A stretch of DNA of 64,000 nt from Limnovirga sp038203525 (GTDB lineage Bacteria > Bacteroidota > Bacteroidia > Chitinophagales > Chitinophagaceae), in assembly GCA_038203525.1 (NCBI GenBank), contig JBBRDW010000001.1, forward strand, positions 1-64,000, written 5' to 3'. Shown here one piece after another: positions 35,240 through 45,003 of the stretch (positions within the stretch are counted from its first letter, which is position 1; every line of letters begins with the position of its first letter). A program made the translations under genes and the position numbers. The notes beneath the pieces are model-generated. The model saw nothing but the letters and a program-made list of their open reading frames with translations, ran no database searches and was not told the DNA's origin.

Positions 35240-38158
35240 TTACTTAATAATTGCCTTATAAATAGTCTCCTGAATATTTGGCCGCACATTCAATTGCCCG
35301 AGTTTACCATTGCTGCCGCCATCTGGACAAACCCGGTTTGAAAGAAAAATATATATCAGGTTTTCTGTAGGGTCTACCCATACGCAGGTACCCGTAAATC
35401 CTGTGTGGCCAAATGTTTCAGGCGATGCACTGATAGTTGGGTAGGGATCTTTGCGCATTGCATTGTCTTTTTCAGGTTTATCAAAACCCAAACCTCTGCG
35501 GCTGAAATCGCTGTGATAGGATGTGAAAAAATCAATGGTTTCTTTCTTTAAATATCGTACTCCATTAAACTCGCCGCCATTCAGCAACATCTGGTACAAT
35601 TTTGACAGATCGTATGCATCGCTGAACAGGCCTGCATGGCCCGACACACCGCCAAACATAGCTGCGCCGGGATCGTGTACAGTACCACGCAATAACTTTA
35701 AACGAAAATATTTTTCGCTTTCTGTAGGTGCTATATTTTTTACAGCCATCAACTCAGTTGGGTTGAATGTTGTTGTGGTCATTTGCAGCGGCGCATAAAA
35801 CGTTTCGTTTGCATAAACATCCAGTGGTTTTCCGGTTATCTGTTCAACCACTTTTCCAAGAAAAATAAAATCATTGTCGCTGTAAACATATTTGTTCTGC
35901 CCAGTTAAAGGGCTTTGTAAAATACGGGTCCAAATAGTGTCTTCCCAGTCCTTTCGCATGTACATGTTTTCTGCCACTGCAATACAGTAGATTTCATCTT
36001 TTTTGGTTTTGTAAAACCCGGGTCTTGGAATGCCTGATAGCGTATCAATCGTTTCTTTATAAAAAGGAATGAAGGGTACAAGACCGGCCTGGTGTAATAA
36101 AATATTTTCTATTAGCAATGTATCTTTATTGGTACCCCGAACCCAGGGCAGATAATCACCAAGTGTCTTTTTTAAATCAAGCTTGCCTTCTTCATAAAGC
36201 TTCATCACTGAAACAGTTGTAGCTGAAATTTTTGTAACAGAAGCAAGGTCGTAAACCGTATTTATGTTAACAGGTTGCTTTTTATCGTAGTTCATATAAC
36301 CGTAAGCTTTATTAAAAACAACGGTACCGTTTCTTGCTGCAAGCACCACGCAGCCTGGCGTTGCATGTTTAGCAATAGCCTCATTGGCAATAGAATCAAT
36401 TTTGCATAGCACAGCACTGCTGAGCCCGGCAGACTCCGGCATTGCAAAAGGCATTGGCACACTTTTTTGTGTTATTCCATCTCCAAACTTAAATGCATCA
36501 CAAACAGTAACAGGTAATTTGCCCGATGCATTAAATTTTCCAGTAAGCCAGTTAAAGGCATTCTGTTGAAAAATGGCATCATCTTCATAGCAGGCTGCAA
36601 TATTTTGTGCAACGCAGAAATTTTTTACAGCGTATGGATTGCCAAATACGAAGGTAACGGCCGGCAACTGCTGCTGCACATTAATCACCAGCTGAATGGC
36701 TGCACTGCTTAATCCAAAATTATTGCCGGGGCTTTTGGTTAATTTATGAACCCCAATTATCACTGTTTTGTATTTTGCCTTTAATGCCGCCAAAATGGTA
36801 TTGGCTTTACCGGGCGAATCTTTATAACTAAAATAATATAAGTCGGCGTTTAAATTATCGTGCATTAGACCGGCAAGCGTATTGGCTTCGCTTAATCCAA
36901 TACCTAAATAAGCCACCGAACTATTTTTATTCAGCGGCAGTAACTCTTGCTGTTTCAACTGTAATAAAGTAAGGGCGTTTTGCGCTACTTCTGCACGCAG
37001 TTGTGGCACGGCAGCATTAAGGTCTTTGGTAATGTCCTTTAACTCAATAGTCTTTACATCACTTAAACCAAGATGATATTTTACCAGCAACACTTTCTTA
37101 ACTCTTGTTTCCATATCATGCTTATCGAGCGTACCGGTTTTAATGGCATGTAATATTTTTTTAAGGCTACCATCAATATCGCCGGGCAGGCAAAGCATAT
37201 CGTTACCGGCAATTAAACTTTGAAGTGCAGCATCGCCGCCTTTATAGTATTTTGCCACGCCCTGCATCTCCAGTGCGTCGGTAAAAGAAATGCCTTGGTA
37301 GCCCAATGTATTCCTTAGTAAACCCGTAACATTTTTCTGCGATAAGGAAGTGGGTTGATGCGAAATAGTATCTATTGCCGGAATACTTAAATGCGCAATC
37401 ATTACGCTGCCTACACCCGCTTCAAAAAGTTTCTTAAAGGGGTATAATTCCAGTGAATCGAGTTGCTCCATTGTTTTATTAATTACCGGAAGATCTAAAT
37501 GCGAGTCAACAGAAACATCACCGTGGCCGGGAAAATGTTTGGCGCAGGCCAGTATACCCATGTCTTGTAAACCGCGCATGATCTGCGTTCCGTAAAGCGC
37601 CACTTTATATTTATCCTCCCCAAAAGAACGGTAGCCAATTACAGGATTATTGGGATTATTATTAATGTCAACCACTGGCGCATAATCTACCTGAATACCG
37701 ATGCGCCTGCACTGTTCCCCCATCGCTTTGCCAATGCGGTAAATAAGCGCGGAGTCAGTAACAGCACCAAGTGTAAGCTGGTCGGGCAGTTTCATAACAC
37801 TGTCAGTCATACGCATACCCAAACCCATTTCGCCGTCAATGCAAATCATTAAAGGCGTTTGTGCAAGACTTTGAAAACGGTTGATAAAATTGGCCTGTTC
37901 CGTTGGGCTTCCCTGGAACAAACACAATGCGCCAATATTGTATTTCTTAATGTAGCCTTCAATCTCTTTGTCAAAAAATTTAGGGCCGGGCATACTTTCC
38001 CGCACCACAAATAATTGCGCCACACGCTGCTCTTTCGAGAGGGATTTATACACACTGTCAACCCAATGTTTTGCTTCGGGTGTTTCTATATAAAATTGCT
38101 GGGCAATTGCAAGCGATGTAACGGAAATAAAAAATAGCAGTATACAAAATCTTTTCAT
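35240..38158 (-). CDS. GH3 glycosidase fused to a serine beta-lactamase-like domain
   Basis: 972 residues. Signal peptide MKRFCILLFFISVTSLAIAQ, hence the ATG at 38158. The GH3 barrel (about 30-370) has GMRMTDSVMKLP, AKHFPGHGDVSVDSHLDLP and nucleophile D294 in SFTDALEM; it resembles NagZ, which releases N-acetylglucosamine from muropeptides. A GH3 C-terminal-like domain (about 385-590) follows. The C-terminal third is a class C beta-lactamase-type domain with S640-x-x-K in ASVTK, YSDNDF in the place of YxN, and HTGFTG near the end. The pairing suggests peptidoglycan turnover in the periplasm. This fusion is known in Bacteroidota. Confidence 0.9.
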   Translation of the reverse strand: MKRFCILLFFISVTSLAIAQQFYIETPEAKHWVDSVYKSLSKEQRVAQLFVVRESMPGPKFFDKEIEGYIKKYNIGALCLFQGSPTEQANFINRFQSLAQTPLMICIDGEMGLGMRMTDSVMKLPDQLTLGAVTDSALIYRIGKAMGEQCRRIGIQVDYAPVVDINNNPNNPVIGYRSFGEDKYKVALYGTQIMRGLQDMGILACAKHFPGHGDVSVDSHLDLPVINKTMEQLDSLELYPFKKLFEAGVGSVMIAHLSIPAIDTISHQPTSLSQKNVTGLLRNTLGYQGISFTDALEMQGVAKYYKGGDAALQSLIAGNDMLCLPGDIDGSLKKILHAIKTGTLDKHDMETRVKKVLLVKYHLGLSDVKTIELKDITKDLNAAVPQLRAEVAQNALTLLQLKQQELLPLNKNSSVAYLGIGLSEANTLAGLMHDNLNADLYYFSYKDSPGKANTILAALKAKYKTVIIGVHKLTKSPGNNFGLSSAAIQLVINVQQQLPAVTFVFGNPYAVKNFCVAQNIAACYEDDAIFQQNAFNWLTGKFNASGKLPVTVCDAFKFGDGITQKSVPMPFAMPESAGLSSAVLCKIDSIANEAIAKHATPGCVVLAARNGTVVFNKAYGYMNYDKKQPVNINTVYDLASVTKISATTVSVMKLYEEGKLDLKKTLGDYLPWVRGTNKDTLLIENILLHQAGLVPFIPFYKETIDTLSGIPRPGFYKTKKDEIYCIAVAENMYMRKDWEDTIWTRILQSPLTGQNKYVYSDNDFIFLGKVVEQITGKPLDVYANETFYAPLQMTTTTFNPTELMAVKNIAPTESEKYFRLKLLRGTVHDPGAAMFGGVSGHAGLFSDAYDLSKLYQMLLNGGEFNGVRYLKKETIDFFTSYHSDFSRRGLGFDKPEKDNAMRKDPYPTISASPETFGHTGFTGTCVWVDPTENLIYIFLSNRVCPDGGSNGKLGQLNVRPNIQETIYKAIIK

Positions 38159-38205
38159 AGTAACCATTTTAAAAACACAAGATATTGAAATAAGTGTTTG
38201 TAAAA

Positions 38206-38260
38206 TTTTGGATCCGGCATTAGCGCTTTTGGCATCCCCTGTTGCGTCGCACTCTTGTGC
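38206..38260 (+). repeat. Single L arm of the dispersed repeat
   Basis: TTTTGGATCCGGC left end, 24-base spacer, core GTTGCGTCGCACTCTTGTGC at 38241-38260. GGAGCTTTTACCGAAGCGTAG follows inside (from 38276), the extended-arm motif seen in other loops. It opens the decayed island. Confidence 0.9.
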
Positions 38261-38463
38261 GGTTGGATGATAAGGGAGCTTTTACCGAAGCGTAGAAAGG
38301 AACAAAGATGAAAGGGAAATGATCTTGCTGTGGTGGAGAAATGGATTTGACGAATCGGGAAATGATTTTGCGGTCATTGTGGCATTAAAAGAGGCCGATA
38401 TATGTAGATTATGGCATAAAAGTGCGTAAGAATTTTAATTTGTATATTCCAAGATTTTTGTAG

Positions 38464-38502
38464 AAAACCCTGGTTATCTTGTAAAGACGCCGGGGTTTTT
38501 TG
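38464..38502 (-). terminator. Terminator of the decayed T9SS gene
   Basis: AAAACCCTGG and CCGGGGTTTTTT flank a 16-base loop, with one mismatch in the stem. It lies 24 bases beyond the stop codon of the pseudogene at 38526 on the same strand. Confidence 0.6.
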
Positions 38503-38525
38503 TATTTGGCAAAGAAAACTTTTAT

Positions 38526-38760
38526 TTATTCTTTTACAAACATTCTTGTTACCATATTACCATTCGATTCAATGCGCAGCATATAATTGCCGGGCTTGAT
38601 TGGTGCAATGTTTAGTGTGTGGCTGCCTGCTGTTGTTATACCAGATACTTTTATATTGCCGCTTTAATCAATGACAGTCAGTTTTGCTTTTTCTTTAGCT
38701 GACAAACCTTCTATGCGCAAACTGTTCTTTGCAGGGTTGGGATAAAGTTTTATAAAACAT
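38526..38760 (-). pseudogene. Remnant of a type IX secreted protein (C-terminal sorting domain)
   Basis: Read on the minus strand this encodes KLYPNPAKNSLRIEGLSA, KEKAKLTVID, an in-frame TAA (38664-38666), SGNIKVSGITTAGSHTLNI, then PGNYMLRIES and VTRMFVKE before a normal stop. This is a type A Por-secretion sorting domain (YPNP...GxY.L.I....T..F.K). Upstream, the sense codons IPLPSDPIKDV continue in another frame, so there is also a probable frameshift. Nothing of the passenger protein remains recognisable beyond about 38790. Confidence 0.75.
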
Positions 38761-38843
38761 CTTTTATTGGGTCTGATGGCAATGGTATAATACTTTTACT
38801 CTTATTATACGTGTAAATATCATCAAGTATTTCATGCCTGATT

Positions 38844-39062
38844 TTAGTTTATAAAAAATACTTTACTTTCCGTGATTTCTGTCAAATCCCAGGTACAATC
38901 TTTTGGATGACTTAAGTCCGGCACCGGATCTAATCCATTTTTCGCAAATAATTTAGTATAAGGTAACATTGAACCAGCTAAAGCAAAACTTGCCTGTTTA
39001 AAAATTGCTTTCTTGTTTGTTTCATGCGAGTATAGTTTAAATGGGGGTAAAGATTTTAAAAG
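38844..39062 (-). pseudogene. Unrecognised gene remnant
   Basis: 73 open codons between stops with protein-like composition: KSLPPFKLYSHETNKKAIF, then QASFALAGSMLPYTKLF and KNGLDPVPDLSHPKDCTW. No good start codon exists and I do not recognise the family. It lies on the same strand as the decayed T9SS remnant, so it may be part of the same dead gene or a separate fragment. Confidence 0.3.
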
Positions 39063-39216
39063 TCAATATCAGAAAGAATACAAACAAATGCAAGATAAAT
39101 TTTATTAATAGTACAAACAATAGCGATAAATGGCTATCGTCGCCGTTGGCGTTGTTGTCACCGCCGAACTTCGCTTCAATCTACGCTTCGATAAAAGCAG
39201 AATAGCATTACAGAAA

Positions 39217-39272
39217 GTACAAGAGTGCGACGCAACAAACGATGCGATATTAACTGCAGCCGGGCAACAAAA
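39217..39272 (-). repeat. Single R arm of the dispersed repeat
   Basis: Perfect core at 39217-39236, 24-base spacer, GCCGGGC at 39259-39265 and an A-rich end. Just inside it (39169-39203), the minus strand matches the loop sequence at 46804-46838. It pairs with the L arm at 38241 across the decayed island. Confidence 0.9.
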
Positions 39273-39603
39273 ATTTATTCTTCCAAATCTGGTAAAAATG
39301 CATGATAAAGTAATCGAGTAACCTGATCTTTTTAATACTGATCTATTATTAATTACCCAATATCAATACTGATATTTTCGGTAACTATTATCTGGCATGC
39401 AGACAGCGTATTTAATAAATTTCATTTAAATTTTTAAACGAAATATTAAATGGTAACGATCAGAAATAAGGATGGCAAAATATTCATTGGTTACCGCCGG
39501 GCAGATGCTTATTGCTTGCGGGCCGCCTGAGTGATAAACTGGGTGCATACTTTGGCAAAACAGGTTATTCCGCGATATTTTCATTTAATAACATTTAAAT
39601 GCC

Positions 39604-39780
39604 GCACTTAAAGGCCAGCGGCGTAACCGGTTTGTAGCTTAATAAATATGCCAAACAAAATCTGCCCTAGTGGGGCGACCTGATGATTTACATAATTTAC
39701 TGGATTGTAAGGTTGCCCCGCTGGGGCAAGGATGGTTTGTTTGATAATTTTCTACCAACAGGTTACGCCGCTGGCGTAAA
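39604..39780. repeat. Cluster of short GCT-centred palindromes
   Basis: TTGCCCC-GCT-GGGGCAA at 39713-39729 and TTACGCC-GCT-GGCGTAA at 39763-39779 are perfect stems with the same centre but different stem bases. A third copy in inverted orientation (GGCCAGCGGCGTAACC) lies at 39613-39628 and a weaker one (GCCCTAGTGGGGC) at 39664-39676. The rest of 39273-39849 shows no gene: open frames there are short and have no family resemblance. Confidence 0.7.
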
Positions 39781-39849
39781 ATTCAGACGCAAAAAAAACT
39801 CTGAAACCATTTCTACATCTATGTTCTGTCTATTTTGTTTCAAAGTTAC

Positions 39850-40068
39850 CTTGACACTAATGCGCACCATGCGGTGGTCGCAATCTTGTACTAAAGACAC
39901 TTTGCTCGTCATTGTGAAGTCGCAGAATTAACCCCTGACATAAGGGCTTTCCACAATGATTATTATAGACAGAATGGTTTGCTTCACTCTTGCCAAAGTC
40001 GGGCAATGATATGGCGTACAAGTGTGCGACGCAAGGATGCATAATAGTAGCAATACCGACTGGCCAAT
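39850..40068. repeat. Partly decayed L-loop-R repeat element
   Basis: Left core degraded to GCGGTGGTCGCAATCTTGTAC-like sequence at 39872-39891. The right core GTACAAGTGTGCGACGCAA at 40016-40034 is followed by a 24-base spacer and GACTGGC. The loop is about 124 bases and holds CGTCATTGTGAAGTCGCAG. It lies about 140 bases upstream of the FecR gene. Confidence 0.75.
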
Positions 40069-40209
40069 AATTGTATTTCTTTTTAAAATTTACCGAATAT
40101 AATTCTTTTCCCTATCCAATAAAACCCTTGCCTGTATTAGTTTTTATTAAACAAAAAATATTTAAAAAAAAATGGGTATTAATATATTAAATAGTTCTCT
40201 TAGGAGTAA

Positions 40210-41235
40210 GTGCAATATTATTATTCATATTATAGTGGCTACACCGCAGCACAATTTGCCGACGATGAGTATTTTCGGGAATGGGTATTAGATACAGACA
40301 GGGAAAAATATAAATTCTGGAACAGTTACCTGCAACTATATCCCGAACAACAGCACGCCATTTTGAAAGCAAGGAGAATGGTATTTGCATCATTAAATGC
40401 TGCGGCAGCACAGCCTTTAACCGAGGAAGAAAAAATGCATTTAAAAAACAATATCTATCAGCAGATAAAGCAGCCTGTAAGATCATTTAAAATTCCTTTG
40501 AAGAAAAATTTACAACTGCTAAAAATTGCCGCCGTTGTATTTGGTATAATAATTATACCAGCATACTTCTTCGCTAAAGACACAACATCGCAAAGCCTGA
40601 TCGTTGAGCGAACCGGAGCCATGGAAACTAAAGAAATTATGCTGGCAGACAGCACTGTTGTGATCCTGAATGCGAACTCTTCTATAACTTACAACAGCAA
40701 TATGGCGAGTTTGCCAAACCGGGAAATTAGTCTGAAAGGGAATGCCTATTTTAAAGTTAAGAAAAAAGTAGATCATGCGGCATTTACGGTTTCCGTCAAC
40801 TCATTATCAATTGCCGTTCTGGGTACTGAGTTTAATGTAAATGCGCGTACCAAAGCAACAGAGATTGTACTTACTACCGGCAAAGTAAAAGTAAGTTCTG
40901 GCGAAATAAATATTGACCCCGTATATATGAGCCCTGGCGAAATGCTACAATTAGATACGCTGCATAACGTGTTGGTAAAATCTAACGCTGATACTCTTTT
41001 GTATTCAGCATGGACAGGCGGTAAATGGAATTTTAACTCCACTACTCTGGTAGAAATCACAAGCCTTATTTATGAATATTATGGCATTGAGTCAGTGTAT
41101 ACTAATGGAAAAGCGAAGCAGTTAAAAATAAGCGCTGTTGTGCCGGTTACAGATTTGGGTTCATTTATAAATATTCTTGCAAAAACACTGGATCTTAAAA
41201 TATCAGAAGTAAACAGTCAGTTAGTTATTCAATAA
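40210..41235 (+). CDS. FecR-family anti-sigma factor
   Basis: 341 residues. The cytoplasmic N-terminal part (1-90) includes FADDEYFREWVLDTDREKY. One membrane segment (about 97-115, LLKIAAVVFGIIIIPAYFFA) follows. The periplasmic FecR domain (about 130-230) has ADSTVVILNANSSITYNSN and FNVNARTKATEIVLTTGKV. A DUF4974-like domain closes the protein. The start is GTG at 40210, behind AGGAG at 40203-40207, an unusually clear ribosome site for this phylum. It should hold an ECF sigma factor until the STN-bearing SusC downstream signals. No sigma gene lies upstream, where one is normally found. Confidence 0.88.
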   Translation: MQYYYSYYSGYTAAQFADDEYFREWVLDTDREKYKFWNSYLQLYPEQQHAILKARRMVFASLNAAAAQPLTEEEKMHLKNNIYQQIKQPVRSFKIPLKKNLQLLKIAAVVFGIIIIPAYFFAKDTTSQSLIVERTGAMETKEIMLADSTVVILNANSSITYNSNMASLPNREISLKGNAYFKVKKKVDHAAFTVSVNSLSIAVLGTEFNVNARTKATEIVLTTGKVKVSSGEINIDPVYMSPGEMLQLDTLHNVLVKSNADTLLYSAWTGGKWNFNSTTLVEITSLIYEYYGIESVYTNGKAKQLKISAVVPVTDLGSFINILAKTLDLKISEVNSQLVIQ

Positions 41236-41254
41236 TTACCAAACCAAAACAGGT

Positions 41255-44200
41255 ATGAAAAAGAAGTATGTTTTTCTAAAATTCCTGCCAGCCTGCCTAA
41301 TAGCAATGTGTTTTTTGATGCTAAGTTCTAAAGATATCAAAGCACAGAATATTACGCAAGCTTCGCAGGATGATGTACAGTATTATATTGTACCGGACAC
41401 CAGTGCTAATACGAGTGCAAAAACAATATCACTGGAAGTGTTTATGCAAAAGTTTCAGCGCATTTACAACATCTACTACAGCTACCAGGCTGAGGCCTTG
41501 AAAGAAATAAAAGTACTGGACAATACTATTGAAGAAAAAAAGCCGGATGATCCTGGTTTTATATTAAAACAAGTGTTGACACCTGCAGGATTAACTTATG
41601 AAAAAGTAAGTAATGTTTATATAATTAGGCAGGCTGCTGAAGAGAAAAAAGTCACAATAAAGAATAACAAAACAGCACCTGAAGATATTATCATAAAAGG
41701 AACGGTCAAAGATAAAAATGGCCCGCTGGCAAGTGTTACCGTTGCAGAAAAAACAGATGTAAAAACTACTGGCAATACAATAACTACCAATGCCGATGGA
41801 GGCTTTGCCATTAAAGTTTCTTCGTCAGATGCAACGCTTATTTTCAGTTTTGTGGGTTATAAAAATGTTGAAGTAAAATTAGCAGGACGTTCGGAAATTA
41901 ATATTGTACTTGAATCTTCTGTTGGCGAACTGTCTGCTGTTGTGGTTACTGCATTGGGTATTTCACGTAATAAAAAATCACTTGCTTATTCCGTAGGCGA
42001 AGTAAAATCAGAAGACCTTGTACGAGCAAGTAATATTAACCTGTTAAAATCGCTAGATGGTAAGGTAAGCGGTGTTAATCTTACAAATCTCAGCAGTGAT
42101 CCTACCTCTTCTGTGCTGGTTAATATCCGCGGCACCACTGCATTACCAACTACAAATAGCGCCAACGTAGCTTTAAAAGGCCAGCCTTTGTATGTTATTG
42201 ATGGCATACCCGTAGGTACGCAAACGTTTACGTCGAAAGATGGTGTAGATTTTGGCAATATACTTTCTCAGCTAAACCCGGAAGACATTGATAATATTAC
42301 TATCCTCAAAGGCGGTAGTGCAGGTGCATTGTACGGTGCTGAAGGTGGTAACGGGGTTATTATGATTACAACAAAAACCGGCAGGGGACTTAAAAATGGT
42401 ATAGGCGTTTCATATAACAGTTCTGCCGTTTGGGATCAACCTTACCAATTTATTGAAGAGCAAATGCAGTATGGGCAAGGGGAAAGGGCTTTCGAATGGC
42501 AGTATGATAATACAGACACCTGGGGCCCAAAACTGGATGGAACTTATTCCGGAGATTACTGGGATGTAAAGCAGCAGCAATGGCTGACCCGCAATATGAC
42601 CTCTTCGAATGAGGACAGGGTAAAAGCTTACCTGCAAACAGGTAATACGCTTACTAACAATATCAGTATTCACGGAAATTACGATAAAGGCTCTTTTCGT
42701 TTATCTATCTCTGACATGAATAATAAGGGCGTTATGCCCAATACAAAAACAGATCAAAAATCTGTAAGCCTCAATACAGACTACCGGCTTACAGAAAAAA
42801 TCAAAGTTTCTGTTAGCGCAAGTTATATCCGCACCTACTCACCCAACAAAGCAAATATCGTTGGATCGGATGGTATCTTAAACGACCTCCTTTTTAATTT
42901 CCCATCTAATCTTCAGCCGCTTAGCGACATGCGGAATTACTGGCTTACAGGATATGAAAACATTCAGCAGAATGGGGCCATAATGAAAGATGATGGTATT
43001 AACGTAGACACAGATAATCCCTGGTGGACAACCTATGAAAAAATACACCGTTTCAGCAGAGATAACTTCTTTGGCAAGTTGCAATTAGACTGGCAACTAT
43101 CAAAGCCACTTGCGTTAATGGTGCGTACCGGGATGGAAAATGTAAAAGAAGAATATGAATTCAGGCAATCATGGGGACAAACTAATATAGAAGACAAGTT
43201 TAATATTGGTGACGGTCAGTTTGTAACAGGCAACAATAGCAGTGCCATTTATAACACGGATGCTATTCTTACCTATAATAAAAATTTTGGAAAGATTGCT
43301 CTCTCTGCAGCAGGTGGTGCCAATTACCAGTTTAACAATAACAATAGCCTGGAGATGACGGCAGGAAAGCTTTCTACTCCTGCATTGTTTACATTAGGTA
43401 ATGCTATGCCGGGGCAATTATATGTTTCTTCTTCCGGTTGGGGAACCAGCCAGTCGTATAGTATTTATGGCAGTGCAACTGTTGGTTACAACAACCAGGT
43501 TTTTCTTGATGTAACAGGTCGCAATGATTGGAAAGGCGCGTTACAGGAAGAAAAAATTCATTATTTCTATCCTTCAGCCGCATTAAGCTGGGTAGCATCA
43601 GAAACATTTAAATTCCCCGAGATATTCAATCTTGTAAAAGGCAGGCTTGCCTGGGCCGATGTGGGTAATGGTTTAATAAGAAGAAGATCAGTTGATACTT
43701 ATACGTATGATGCCAGCGATTGGGGTGCCGCTAAAACAGTAAGTATTAATGCTTCATTGGTCGATCCAAATATTAAACCAATGCATTCCATTACGAAAGA
43801 AGTTGGTTTTGATCTCTGGATGTGGAAAAATCTTATCAAGTTTGATTTCACTTATTTCGTAAAAGACCAGAAAGATCAGATAGATAATATTCCAACTGTT
43901 CTGGGTACCGGATATGCAGGTGAGTTAACAAATATTGGGGATGTCCGCAGCAAGGGATACGAGTGGGGCTTAACAGTAAATCCTATAAAAACAAAAGACT
44001 GGAACTGGAATATTTCTGCAAGCTTTACGCATTACAAAGCAACCATCACTAGGCTTTCAGATCAGTTTGCACCCAATGGATATGTATTCGCTGATTACGA
44101 TGGAAAGACCAGGGTGAAAATTGCAGTGGGTGAAGAAATAGGCAATATTTACGAAGCTAACCCTATACTCAGGGTTAAGACAGGGAAGTATGCAGGTATG

Positions 44201-44974
44201 CCGATACTTGATGGCTCCGGTGGAGAATTTCAAACCTCCGGCGATGAAAGAGACCGTGGTAAATTAGGCAATTATAATCCCGATTATATTATTGGACTAA
44301 ATACAACACTCCGTTACAGGCAGTTTACATTAAACCTCGTTGGCAGTTTTCGGAAAGGCGGAAAATATGTTTCTGTTAACCAGCAGTACCTTGAGTCAAA
44401 CGGCAGGGTTGGTACTACTTTAGGTTCCGGTCCTGATAACCCATGGTGGAATGGTGGACGAGATCCTGAACATGGGGGTTTGCCGTGGCCTGCTGAAGGT
44501 TCCAGCCAATTTGAAGCGATCAATAATAACAATGATGGTCAAAGTTCTGACTGGAACGATGCCAGTTATGCAAGAGGCGTATTTGTTAATCCGGATTTTA
44601 CCGGCGACATTCCCGGTGATGCGGATTATATCGTTAATGGCGCCGATCCAAATAATACATTTTACCAGATACCTTATAACAGTTACGGAGATGTAGTATG
44701 GGATTTTGCCGCTACCAGAACGTATAGTGCAACCAATTTTAAAATGCGGGAAATTTCATTGGCTTATAGTATACCCAATAATTTAATAAGCAGATACAAG
44801 ATTAGCAATTTAACGCTTTCGCTTATTGGACGAAATGTATTTCAATGGAACGAATCCGGCCGGCATGAAGACCCCGAATCAGCGTTCAGCGGTGTAGGCA
44901 CCGGGCTCGGTGTATTGAGAGCTACATTGCCAAGTATCCGTTCTTACGGCATCAAACTTTCTGTTGAGTTTTAA
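41255..44974 (+). CDS. SusC-family TonB transporter with STN signalling domain
   Basis: 1239 residues. The signal peptide ends near DIKAQ (about 31). The STN domain (about 55-130) has SLEVFMQKFQRIYNIYYSYQ and LTPAGLTYEKVSNVYIIR. A CarboxypepD-like domain (about 145-220) and a plug with VRG-type INIRGTTALPTTNSA and ILKGGSAGALYGAEGGNGVI follow, then the barrel ending SYGIKLSVEF. The STN domain is the periplasmic contact for FecR, so this transporter should report ligand capture to the anti-sigma factor encoded 20 bases upstream. It is translationally close to the SusD-like gene. Confidence 0.95.
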   Translation: MKKKYVFLKFLPACLIAMCFLMLSSKDIKAQNITQASQDDVQYYIVPDTSANTSAKTISLEVFMQKFQRIYNIYYSYQAEALKEIKVLDNTIEEKKPDDPGFILKQVLTPAGLTYEKVSNVYIIRQAAEEKKVTIKNNKTAPEDIIIKGTVKDKNGPLASVTVAEKTDVKTTGNTITTNADGGFAIKVSSSDATLIFSFVGYKNVEVKLAGRSEINIVLESSVGELSAVVVTALGISRNKKSLAYSVGEVKSEDLVRASNINLLKSLDGKVSGVNLTNLSSDPTSSVLVNIRGTTALPTTNSANVALKGQPLYVIDGIPVGTQTFTSKDGVDFGNILSQLNPEDIDNITILKGGSAGALYGAEGGNGVIMITTKTGRGLKNGIGVSYNSSAVWDQPYQFIEEQMQYGQGERAFEWQYDNTDTWGPKLDGTYSGDYWDVKQQQWLTRNMTSSNEDRVKAYLQTGNTLTNNISIHGNYDKGSFRLSISDMNNKGVMPNTKTDQKSVSLNTDYRLTEKIKVSVSASYIRTYSPNKANIVGSDGILNDLLFNFPSNLQPLSDMRNYWLTGYENIQQNGAIMKDDGINVDTDNPWWTTYEKIHRFSRDNFFGKLQLDWQLSKPLALMVRTGMENVKEEYEFRQSWGQTNIEDKFNIGDGQFVTGNNSSAIYNTDAILTYNKNFGKIALSAAGGANYQFNNNNSLEMTAGKLSTPALFTLGNAMPGQLYVSSSGWGTSQSYSIYGSATVGYNNQVFLDVTGRNDWKGALQEEKIHYFYPSAALSWVASETFKFPEIFNLVKGRLAWADVGNGLIRRRSVDTYTYDASDWGAAKTVSINASLVDPNIKPMHSITKEVGFDLWMWKNLIKFDFTYFVKDQKDQIDNIPTVLGTGYAGELTNIGDVRSKGYEWGLTVNPIKTKDWNWNISASFTHYKATITRLSDQFAPNGYVFADYDGKTRVKIAVGEEIGNIYEANPILRVKTGKYAGMPILDGSGGEFQTSGDERDRGKLGNYNPDYIIGLNTTLRYRQFTLNLVGSFRKGGKYVSVNQQYLESNGRVGTTLGSGPDNPWWNGGRDPEHGGLPWPAEGSSQFEAINNNNDGQSSDWNDASYARGVFVNPDFTGDIPGDADYIVNGADPNNTFYQIPYNSYGDVVWDFAATRTYSATNFKMREISLAYSIPNNLISRYKISNLTLSLIGRNVFQWNESGRHEDPESAFSGVGTGLGVLRATLPSIRSYGIKLSVEF

Positions 44975-45003
44975 TATTGATTGTTCAGTGTAAAAAAAAT
45001 AAC

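Noticed and set aside
35240..38158. GH3/beta-lactamase fusion as a new protein
   Set aside because: The fusion is already known in Bacteroidota, and all expected motifs are present.
39683..39931. Open frame of 82 codons in the decayed island
   Set aside because: It runs through the GCT-centred palindromes and into a repeat element, and has no family resemblance.
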